Origin: Psychroserpens sp041224425
GTDB lineage: Bacteria; Bacteroidota; Bacteroidia; Flavobacteriales; Flavobacteriaceae
NCBI RefSeq assembly: GCF_041224425.1
Contig: NZ_JBGFGL010000080.1
Span: forward strand, 372,001 to 436,000
DNA: 64,000 bases
Reading direction: 5' to 3'
A model generated the notes under the pieces. It worked only from the letters and a program-made list of their open reading frames with translations. It was not told the origin of the DNA and did not search any database. Positions within the stretch are counted from its first letter, which is position 1; every line of letters begins with the position of its first letter. Both the position numbers and the translations under genes were made by a program. Shown piece by piece: positions 26,839 to 33,766 of this stretch.

Positions 26839-28893
26839 ATGAAAAACAACTTTACTTTAAAATCTATTTTTACAGTATTTGCGCTTCTTTTGACATTTTC
26901 AATTTATGCTCAAGATCGAACTTGTGGCATGGTTGAATATATGGAAGAGATGCTAGAAGATCCTGTTATGGCGAAACAATACTATGAGAGCCAGAAAAAG
27001 TTTAAGGAAGAACTAGCTAGACGCGTTAGTAATGGAGAATTTAGTAATCGTGGAGGTGCAACTATTGAAATTCCAGTTGCTGTGCACTTTCCAGAAGCAA
27101 ATGAAGCTGACAGAGCTTGTTTAGAGGCTCTTGCGCAAACACAGATTGATATTTTAAACGCTGATTACACTGCAACAAATTCAGATATTGTTCAGTGGCC
27201 AGCAGCTTCAATTTTTTACCCTGGTCTTAGTCCAGGATCTGCAAATATCTCTTTTTGTATTGCTACATCAAATCATCCAGTTGGGTTAGATCCAGAATTA
27301 CTTGAAGGAAATCCTTGTGTCACTATTGGATATAACTTTGGTGGTGGAGCAGGAAATGCCGATGCTAACTGGTCAGGTTACATGAACTTTGTTGTAAGAG
27401 ACATCGGATTCGGACTTCTAGGATTTTCTCCATTAGGAGGTAGTGTTGCTGCAGGACAAGCGGTAACTATGAACTTAGGAGCTTTTGGTTCTGGAGCTGG
27501 TTGTCCAGGTTCAGGTGTTGTGCCAAGTGCACCATTCAATTTAGGTCGTACGGTAACTCATGAATTAGGTCACTTTTACAACTTGAACCACCCTTGGGGA
27601 CCTGGTGCGCCAACTTGTGCACAAGATGATGGAATAGCTGATACACCTAATACAGGTCAAGAAACTTATAACTGTCCACCAGCCGGATCTCAAGATGGTT
27701 GTGTTGCCGGTCAATATGTTCTTCATATGAATTACATGGATTATGTAAATGATGCCTGTATGTACATGTTTACACCAGGGCAAATGGCCGTAGTAAACAC
27801 TTATGTGTCTTCTGTTTTAGCGCCTCAATTTAAACCTAACGTTTGTCAACCTCCTGTACCTGGATTTAGCCTAACAGCTAATAACAGTCCAGTTTCAAGT
27901 TGCCCAGATACTGATACACAAGTTGATTTTGACTTAAGCTATTCGACTATTTTGGATTTTAACGAAACCACAACGTTTTCAGCAACAGGTTTACCTGCTA
28001 ATGCTACGGTTAGTTTCTCTCCAACGTCATTGAACACGGATGGTTCTGTAACAATGACAGTTGGAAACTTAGGAGCTACAGCACCAGGAGTTTATACAAT
28101 TACTGTAACGGGAACATCAAACTCAGTTGTTGAAATGGTAGATGTTGTATTGGAAAACAATTGTGTTGAATGTAATACTACAGCTTCTGCAAATAATTTG
28201 AATCTTGCTATTCCTGATGGCAACGATTTATCAGGAACCAATCCAGGAGCACCTTTAACAACAACTTTGAATGTTGCAGATTCCCAAACAATAGAAGGTA
28301 TTAATGTTAATGTAGATATTTCACATACATACATCAGTGACCTTTTGATTATTATTACACATCCTGATGGCGTAACACAAGCTGTTTTATGGGCAGGTAG
28401 TTGTGGAAGCAATGACAACCTTGACATCACGTTTTCTGATGATGCTGCAGGCGCTCCAGTTTGTGGAAGTCCAACAAGTGGAACGTTCACTCCTGAAGAA
28501 GCACTTAGTATCTTCAATGGAATGGATGCTCAGGGTGATTGGGAGATTTACATTCAGGATTTCTTTAGTCAAGATCCAGGGACTTTAAATGATTGGTCTA
28601 TTGAAGTGTGTGCTGAAGCGAATCTTAGTATCAATGAATTCGAACAAGATAATTTTGCTATTTTCCCTAATCCAAACAATGGAGAGTTTACGATCAAGTT
28701 AAATTCAAATTCAGGAAAAGATATCGAAGTAGATGTATTCGATATTAGAGGACGAAAAATCTTCAAAAACTCATTTACAAATACAGGTGATTTCAATGAA
28801 ACAATTAGCCTTGACAATGTACAGGCTGGAATGTATCTAGTTACTGTGAATGATGGTAATAATGAAGTTACTAAACGAATTATCGTAGAATAA
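26839..28893 (+). CDS. Secreted M43-like zinc metalloprotease with P domain and T9SS sorting domain
   Basis: A 684-aa secreted protease. Signal peptide 1-24 (SIYAQ). A pappalysin/cytophagalysin-type catalytic domain has the zinc motif HELGHFYNLNH (241-251) and the Met-turn NYMDYVNDACMYMF. The usual Gly before the third His ligand is Asn here, a substitution I believe occurs elsewhere in the family. Next comes an Ig-like region (about 335-440), then a proprotein-convertase P-like domain (about 455-595, SHTYISDLLIIITHPDG ... NDWSIEVC). Last is a type A C-terminal sorting domain (about 608-684, FPNPNNGEF ... GMYLVTV), the secretion tag for the type IX system. Expected on the surface or outside the cell. 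Confidence 0.93.
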   Translation: MKNNFTLKSIFTVFALLLTFSIYAQDRTCGMVEYMEEMLEDPVMAKQYYESQKKFKEELARRVSNGEFSNRGGATIEIPVAVHFPEANEADRACLEALAQTQIDILNADYTATNSDIVQWPAASIFYPGLSPGSANISFCIATSNHPVGLDPELLEGNPCVTIGYNFGGGAGNADANWSGYMNFVVRDIGFGLLGFSPLGGSVAAGQAVTMNLGAFGSGAGCPGSGVVPSAPFNLGRTVTHELGHFYNLNHPWGPGAPTCAQDDGIADTPNTGQETYNCPPAGSQDGCVAGQYVLHMNYMDYVNDACMYMFTPGQMAVVNTYVSSVLAPQFKPNVCQPPVPGFSLTANNSPVSSCPDTDTQVDFDLSYSTILDFNETTTFSATGLPANATVSFSPTSLNTDGSVTMTVGNLGATAPGVYTITVTGTSNSVVEMVDVVLENNCVECNTTASANNLNLAIPDGNDLSGTNPGAPLTTTLNVADSQTIEGINVNVDISHTYISDLLIIITHPDGVTQAVLWAGSCGSNDNLDITFSDDAAGAPVCGSPTSGTFTPEEALSIFNGMDAQGDWEIYIQDFFSQDPGTLNDWSIEVCAEANLSINEFEQDNFAIFPNPNNGEFTIKLNSNSGKDIEVDVFDIRGRKIFKNSFTNTGDFNETISLDNVQAGMYLVTVNDGNNEVTKRIIVE

Positions 28894-28916
28894 GTAGTTT
28901 ATTCTGTACTATATAG

Positions 28917-28945
28917 AAAGGAGGTCATTTGACCTCCTTTTTTAT
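28917..28945. terminator. Bidirectional terminator between metalloprotease and pth
   Basis: AAAGGAGGTC (28917-28926) pairs with GACCTCCTTT (28931-28940) across a 4-nt loop, with T-runs on the plus side and A-runs before it. It separates convergent genes. Confidence 0.8.
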
Positions 28946-29580
28946 TTTCCGTTATAGGTATTCATCGTGTTACTGATTCCAGCAGTACCAAATGATTTGA
29001 TTAACTCAATAGATGTTTCTAGACGTTCCGGAAGTAATTTCGATTCCTTGTCAGACCAATCACCTAAAACATAATCTACCTGTTTACCTTTAGAAAAAGC
29101 ATCGCTGATACCAAATCTGAATCGGTTGTATTTTGTGGTCTGTAATTTATCTTGGATATCTTTCAATCCGTTGTGACCACCATCACTACCTTTGGTTTTT
29201 AGGCGTAAGGTTCCAAAAGGAAGGTTGAGGTCATCAGTAACAACCAAAAGGTTTTCTAAAGGGATTTTTTCTTTGGTTAACCAATACTGTACAGCTTTCC
29301 CGCTTAGGTTCATGTAGGTGCTTGGTTTTAAAAGAATAAATGAGCGTCCTTTAAATTTGTATGTGGTTAAGTCACCAAGTTTTAAGGTTTCAAATGTCAA
29401 ATCTTCTTTTTCAGCTATGGCATCTAAAATCTTAAAACCAATATTATGTCTTGTATTGGCATATTTGTCGCCAATATTACCCAAACCAACAATAAGAAAT
29501 TTTTTCATGGCATTTATTTCTCCATCAATTAGTGGTGAATTCGATTTGAACAGATTTTTAAAATAGGTCCAGATGTTCAT
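28942..29580 (-). CDS. pth: Peptidyl-tRNA hydrolase
   Basis: Releases peptides from prematurely dissociated peptidyl-tRNA. The frame gives 212 aa from the ATG at 29580. A second ATG at 29508 gives 188 aa starting MKKFLIVGLGNIGDKYANTRHNIG, the conserved Pth N-terminus. Catalytic His is in TRHNIGF, with the Asn in YMNLSGKA and Asp in VTDDLNLPFGTLRLK. A TATTTTTG promoter-like box sits only about 10 bp before 29580, leaving almost no leader for the long form, so the 29508 start is somewhat favoured if that box is real. It is downstream of rplY, an arrangement common in bacteria. Confidence 0.94.
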   Translation of the reverse strand: MNIWTYFKNLFKSNSPLIDGEINAMKKFLIVGLGNIGDKYANTRHNIGFKILDAIAEKEDLTFETLKLGDLTTYKFKGRSFILLKPSTYMNLSGKAVQYWLTKEKIPLENLLVVTDDLNLPFGTLRLKTKGSDGGHNGLKDIQDKLQTTKYNRFRFGISDAFSKGKQVDYVLGDWSDKESKLLPERLETSIELIKSFGTAGISNTMNTYNGK

Positions 29581-29590
29581 GGTTTTTTAC

Positions 29591-29627
29591 AAAAATAAGA
29601 AAGCATTCTAATTATTAGAATGCTTTC
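29591..29627 (-). terminator. Terminator between rplY and pth
   Basis: A perfect 14-bp inverted repeat (29599-29612 with 29614-29627) is followed on the minus strand by TTATTTTT. It ends the prs-rplY transcript. Its T-run also forms a TATTTTTG -7-like box for pth. Confidence 0.8.
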
Positions 29628-29652
29628 AAATATTGTTATAAAAGAATAAGAT

Positions 29653-30309
29653 TTATTCTTGAGACTCTCCGCCTTCTGCTGGAGCAGCTGTTGCTTCTCC
29701 TCCTTCTGAAGCTTCAACTCCTTCTTCTCCTTCTTCTTCGTCTTCATCGTCAATTTCTACGACTAATCTAGAACGTTTCACTTGACAAACTACAGTATTG
29801 TCAGGATGTAAGAATTTAAATCCGTCACTTTCAAGTTGGGTGATGTAAAGTTTACCACCGATTTTAAGAGGTGTGATGTCAGCTTCGATAAAGTCAGGTA
29901 AATTTTTAGGTAAAGCTTTAACTCTCAGCTTACGTCTATTTTTACGAAGTACACCACCATTAAGAACACCTCTTGATGTTCCGATAACATGTACAGGAAT
30001 ATCCATAGCGATTTCCTTGTCTTCAAATAAACGGTAGAAATCTATGTGTAAGATTCTATCGGTTACAGGGTGAAACTGAATGTCTTGAAGGACAGCATCA
30101 TAAGTTTCTCCATTGTCTAAAGCAATCACAACTGTATGAGCACTTGCAGTGTATACGAGTTGAGAAAATGCTAATTCTGGCGCAGAGAAATGCACTGTCT
30201 GTTCTCCTCCGTATAACACGCAAGGAACCTGTTCAGCATTACGTAAGGCTTTCGTTGCTTTCTTGCCCACGCTTTCTCTTTTAGATCCGTTGATTGTAAT
30301 TGATTTCAT
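29653..30309 (-). CDS. rplY: 50S ribosomal protein L25/CTC
   Basis: Binds 5S rRNA in the large subunit. At 218 aa it is the long CTC form: an N-terminal L25 beta barrel (about 1-90, SKRESVGKKATKALR...VPCVLYGG), then the TL5/CTC domain to about 180, and a very acidic, Glu/Gly/Ala-rich tail (about 187-218) typical of flavobacterial L25. It lies 24 bp downstream of prs on the same strand, and the two are usually co-transcribed. Confidence 0.96.
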   Translation of the reverse strand: MKSITINGSKRESVGKKATKALRNAEQVPCVLYGGEQTVHFSAPELAFSQLVYTASAHTVVIALDNGETYDAVLQDIQFHPVTDRILHIDFYRLFEDKEIAMDIPVHVIGTSRGVLNGGVLRKNRRKLRVKALPKNLPDFIEADITPLKIGGKLYITQLESDGFKFLHPDNTVVCQVKRSRLVVEIDDEDEEEGEEGVEASEGGEATAAPAEGGESQE

Positions 30310-30333
30310 TGTTTGTGTTTATATTAATATTAA

Positions 30334-31275
30334 TTACATTATAAATTTAGAACTGATTGATTTATTGTAATGCACATTATGCATAACATCTGCAAAAAGT
30401 TCTGCACAGCTTAAAACTCTAATTTTTGAATGCTCTTGCTTTAAAGGAATAGAATCCGTCACAATCAATTCTTGTAATTTGGAGTTTTCAATTTTGTCAT
30501 AAGCACTTCCAGAAAGGATTGGATGTGTACATATAGCACGAACACTGATAGCTCCTTTCTCCATCATTAAGTCTGCAGCCTTGGTTAAGGTTCCTGCAGT
30601 ATCTACCATATCATCCACCAAAACCACATTCTTTCCAGTGACATCGCCAATCAATTCCATGTGAGAAATGATATTGGCTTTAGCCCTTTGCTTATAGCAA
30701 ATAACCACATCACTTTCCAAAGCTTTAGAATACGCATAAGCTCTTTTAGAACCTCCCATATCTGGTGAGGCAATGGTAAGCTTGTCAAGATTAAGTGATT
30801 TTAAATATGGTAAAAATATAGTTGAAGCAAATAAGTGGTCAACTGGTTTTTCAAAAAACCCTTGAATTTGATCAGCATGAAGATCCATAGTAATGATTCG
30901 AGTTGCACCTGCAGCTTCTAACATTTTTGCTACCAGTTTTGCTGCAATAGGAACACGAGGTTTGTCTTTACGATCTTGTCTTGCCCATCCAAAATAAGGT
31001 AAAACTGCTGTGATATGTCGAGCAGATGCTCTTTTGGCAGCATCAATCATTAGTAACATTTCCATTAAGTTTTGAGGACCAGGATGCGTCGAACCTATAA
31101 TAAAAATACGCGTTCCTCTAATGGATTCTTCATATGACGGTTGAAATTCACCATCGCTATAAGTAGAAGTAATCACATTCCCTAAAGACACACCAAAATG
31201 ACCTGCTATTTTATGGGCAAGTTCTTTACTTTGGCTACAAGCGAAAATTTTTGCTTCTGTCGCAAAATCAGGCAT
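30334..31275 (-). CDS. prs: Ribose-phosphate pyrophosphokinase
   Basis: Makes PRPP from ribose 5-phosphate and ATP for purine, pyrimidine, His and NAD synthesis. At 313 aa it has family length. Motifs: FACSQSKELAHKIA at the N-terminus, YFGWARQDRKD flexible-loop region, MDLHADQIQGFF metal/ATP segment and the PRPP-binding loop VLVDDMVDTAGTL. It starts 147 bp upstream of and divergent from tRNA-Leu, and is followed by rplY. Confidence 0.96.
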   Translation of the reverse strand: MPDFATEAKIFACSQSKELAHKIAGHFGVSLGNVITSTYSDGEFQPSYEESIRGTRIFIIGSTHPGPQNLMEMLLMIDAAKRASARHITAVLPYFGWARQDRKDKPRVPIAAKLVAKMLEAAGATRIITMDLHADQIQGFFEKPVDHLFASTIFLPYLKSLNLDKLTIASPDMGGSKRAYAYSKALESDVVICYKQRAKANIISHMELIGDVTGKNVVLVDDMVDTAGTLTKAADLMMEKGAISVRAICTHPILSGSAYDKIENSKLQELIVTDSIPLKQEHSKIRVLSCAELFADVMHNVHYNKSISSKFIM

Positions 31276-31374
31276 GTCTAATGGTTTGTTTAATAATGAT
31301 TTATATACGCTTTCGACAAATGAGGTGCAAATTTAGGAATTTATTTTGACTGAAAAAGTATAAAAGCCACTAAT

Positions 31375-31409
31375 TTTGATGGATTGTAATAAATAATTTT
31401 ATAGTTTTG
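31375..31409 (+). promoter_or_regulatory. Putative tRNA-Leu promoter
   Basis: TTTG at 31375-31378 and TAGTTTTG (TAnnTTTG) at 31402-31409, 13 bp before the tRNA. The spacer of 23 bp is longer than the usual 19-21, so the -33 element is uncertain. Confidence 0.45.
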
Positions 31410-31422
31410 CAGTCCAAAATTT

Positions 31423-31504
31423 GCTCAAGTGGCGGAATTGGTAGACGCGCTGGATTCAAAATCCAGTTCTTTCGGGAGTGTGGGTTCGATTCCCACCTTG
31501 AGTA
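31423..31504 (+). tRNA. tRNA-Leu (anticodon CAA)
   Basis: An 82-nt class II tRNA. Acceptor stem GCTCAAG/CTTGAGT (first pair G-U), anticodon stem CTGGA/TCCAG around loop TTCAAAA giving anticodon CAA (Leu UUG), a short variable arm and T-loop GGTTCGATTC. CCA is not encoded. Its last 16 bases form the left half of the attachment repeat of the downstream integrative element, so the tRNA remains intact after integration. Confidence 0.95.
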
Positions 31505-31505
31505 C
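31489..31505 (+). repeat. Left attachment repeat (tRNA side) of the integrative element
   Basis: ATTCCCACCTTGAGTAC, the 3' end of tRNA-Leu plus one base, recurs exactly at 47107-47123. A further TGGGT match lies three bases upstream of both copies. This is the duplicated core expected for site-specific integration into a tRNA gene. Confidence 0.88.
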
Positions 31506-31508
31506 TAT

Positions 31509-31557
31509 AATAATCCTTTAATTGATTCATAATAAATCTTTTAGAGGATTATTTTTA
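31509..31557 (+). terminator. Element-borne hairpin just after tRNA-Leu
   Basis: AATAATCCT (31509-31517) pairs with AGGATTATT (31545-31553) and is followed by TTT. It may replace the tRNA terminator that integration moved to 47124. The loop is long (27 nt), so it is weaker than the original. Confidence 0.45.
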
Positions 31558-31562
31558 TATAT

Positions 31563-31581
31563 ATTCCCCACATATTCCCCA
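31563..31581 (+). repeat. Left copy of end-associated repeat (candidate integrase arm site)
   Basis: A 19-bp sequence consisting of two TTCCCCA units around ACAT. It matches 17 of 19 positions of 46962-46980 in the same orientation, inside the opposite end of the element. Confidence 0.5.
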
Positions 31582-31825
31582 AAATAAAAGATTTTATGAT
31601 ATTTTGAAAGCCTTGTAGTGTCTGGCTTTAGAGTTAACTGAAGCTTTAGCAAGTTATAATAAAAAATCTTATCTATCAAAGAAAATTTTATTCTTTGGGA
31701 CTCCTACTTTTCAAACTACTTATATAATAGTTTTTTGTTTAATCGTGTACGGTATGGGGCAAAAAATCAGAAGGAGGCAGGGTGTTTGCATGATGGTGGT
31801 TAACTGTTAGAGATATTTAAAAAAA

Positions 31826-31984
31826 TCACCCATTTTTCAGCGTTTTAACCTTGTTGATTAATTCGTCTATTCTATTTAGTCGCTCTCTTTTCATTTCGTA
31901 AGTTGGGTATTCAGTTTCTTCAAAATTCTTTTTACTATACGTCAAAGATTCTAAAATATCATTCAAATCATTATTAGATAACAT
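31826..31984 (-). CDS. 52-aa charged helical ORF ending the GHKL/receiver operon
   Basis: An ATG-started 52-codon frame, 27 bp downstream of the receiver-like gene on the same strand. The product is highly charged and predicted helical (NDLNDILESLTYSKKNFEE, KRERLNRIDELINKVKTL). It looks like a small coiled-coil accessory protein or regulator. I do not recognise a family. Its position at the tail of a tightly packed operon, a clean ATG and a coding-like composition support it. The absence of any known relative keeps confidence moderate. Confidence 0.5.
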   Translation of the reverse strand: MLSNNDLNDILESLTYSKKNFEETEYPTYEMKRERLNRIDELINKVKTLKNG

Positions 31985-32011
31985 ATTACTTAATATTTGG
32001 TTTATTATTCT

Positions 32012-33766
32012 CTATTCTATTGTGAAATCAACATCGAATCCGTTTCTCGACATATACTGCATAAATTTTTGAAGTAAATCGGTTGAATAAGGAGAACGAT
32101 AGTTTTTAATCCTTTGAATACCAAAATCAAAGGTTTTCTTTTTGACATTGAATAAATTATGATTGCCAAGTTTTAAATCTTTTATACATTCTGGCTTTTT
32201 GAAAAATGGATTGAGCATATTTATTTTTCCTTTTAACTCACCTTTGACTTGCCCCTTAATATCATTAAACGCTATATATGCTCTTCCTTGTTTGCTAAAT
32301 TCCTGATGAATTTTGATATATCTTTCTAATGAAGGGTAATGGATTAAATCATTCTCGATTTTTTCAACGTTCAAGTCGATAAAGCACTTACCATCTTTGT
32401 TGAATACACATAAATCAATAATGTCTAGTGATATTGTTTTAAATAGAGGGAAATCTGCATATGTTCTATATTCAGGCGTAACGCTTCTTAACTTTTCATA
32501 TCTTATAGAGTTAAGTTCCTTTGTGTCATCTGTGACTTTAATAAGTGGCAATAAAAATGCTCGATTATAGTCATATCCCCTCTTTCCATTTCCCCTTATA
32601 GCTAGGTTGCAAGGCTGTGATAGTAGGATATATTCCTTTTCCCCAATTTTAAAAATATCTCCATTTGATACAGAAAAATGTAGTTTATTTATTATGTCTT
32701 TTTCGTAGTAGACTTCTTTTTTATGAATATCAATTGCTTTTTGGTCTTTGTGTGGGAATTTATATCCTGTATCTATGAAATCTAAATTTCTGATTCTCGA
32801 CATTGTTGTTTCAAAAGGGCTTCTAATATTATCGTCTGTAAATAATTTATAATTAGAGTAATTTTGAATTATTGAGTTAAGTCTAAAAAGTGAGTTGGCT
32901 TCCCAAACACCTTCATTTGAAGACGCTTTTTGTACAATTTGGTTAAATGTCTTTGGAGATAAAGCTTTGATTTCATCAATAGACTTATCGAAGCTCTGTT
33001 TTAGTATATCAATCGACCTATGCTTTAAATCCTCAATATACTTTAATGAAAGAACGTTTTTTATTCCTTCAGCGAATGCTGTTAATTTTGGTTTTTCACC
33101 AAAACGCTTTTTAGAAATTGTACAGAAAGTCTCAATATCTAAATCATAAGTTGACGAGTATTGCTGTCTATACTCATCTTCTTCTTCTATTTGATATTTA
33201 TGAGAAAAAATGCCACAGAAAACTTTAGAACCGTCCTTACTTTCTATAATTCTTTTTGCTAATTCTATACCATCTTTTTCACCATTATTCCCTGTAAATC
33301 CCTTTAACTCATAGTCAAACAAACAAAGAAGAGTCTCATTTGAGTTTAGTTGCTGTAATTCATCTTGCATCCTTTCCTGCCACTCTTGGGGTGTAAGTAG
33401 CTCTATATAATCAGTGAGGTAATCTTCTATCTCTAAAGCAGGAATTACATTTGCTCCTTCATCGCCACCTATATATTCACAGATTTCATGAATACCCTTT
33501 TTTTTGTTTTCTGGGATATTCCAAAAATCAAGTATTTGCTTCTCAAAAACTGCCTGTGGGGAAGTCCAGTTTATTGTTTCAAATAAGGGTATCCCATCTG
33601 GGTAACTCTGACTGTTTTTTACAGCTTTCATTTGACCAATAAAAAATTCCTTTTGTTGTTCCTCATCAAACTTATCATCAATGTAGAGTATCTTTTTTAC
33701 TCCCTCTTTTGTTAAGAGAGAGTGGATTGAATCAACAGCTTGTTTGGTTAAATCTTCCTCTGTCAT
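32012..33766 (-). CDS. Receiver-like protein with large unknown C-terminal region (584 aa)
   Basis: The N-terminus resembles a response-regulator receiver: an acidic pair in ILYIDDK (D30, D31), a candidate phospho-acceptor in LCLFDYEL (D151) followed by GEKDGIELAKRI, and GIFSHK (S188, K190) in the place of the Thr/Lys switch. The distance between acidic pair and acceptor is about 120 residues, far longer than normal, so there is a large insertion. The C-terminal about 350 residues match nothing I recognise and contain no HTH. The ATG overlaps the stop of the GHKL gene by 4 bp (ATGA), so the two proteins are translationally coupled and probably work as kinase-like partner and receiver. The output is unknown. 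Confidence 0.7.
   Translation of the reverse strand: MTEEDLTKQAVDSIHSLLTKEGVKKILYIDDKFDEEQQKEFFIGQMKAVKNSQSYPDGIPLFETINWTSPQAVFEKQILDFWNIPENKKKGIHEICEYIGGDEGANVIPALEIEDYLTDYIELLTPQEWQERMQDELQQLNSNETLLCLFDYELKGFTGNNGEKDGIELAKRIIESKDGSKVFCGIFSHKYQIEEEDEYRQQYSSTYDLDIETFCTISKKRFGEKPKLTAFAEGIKNVLSLKYIEDLKHRSIDILKQSFDKSIDEIKALSPKTFNQIVQKASSNEGVWEANSLFRLNSIIQNYSNYKLFTDDNIRSPFETTMSRIRNLDFIDTGYKFPHKDQKAIDIHKKEVYYEKDIINKLHFSVSNGDIFKIGEKEYILLSQPCNLAIRGNGKRGYDYNRAFLLPLIKVTDDTKELNSIRYEKLRSVTPEYRTYADFPLFKTISLDIIDLCVFNKDGKCFIDLNVEKIENDLIHYPSLERYIKIHQEFSKQGRAYIAFNDIKGQVKGELKGKINMLNPFFKKPECIKDLKLGNHNLFNVKKKTFDFGIQRIKNYRSPYSTDLLQKFMQYMSRNGFDVDFTIE

Larger units (their letters stand above)
31506..31825. other. 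Left-end non-coding region of the element
   Basis: About 320 bp without a convincing gene. It holds the hairpin at 31509-31557 and the CCCC-rich repeat at 31563-31581 that has a near copy at the right end. I see no promoter or further gene in the remainder. Confidence 0.6.

Noticed and set aside
28092..28517. 141-codon minus-strand ORF
   Set aside because: It lies wholly inside the metalloprotease gene on the opposite strand and has no independent support.
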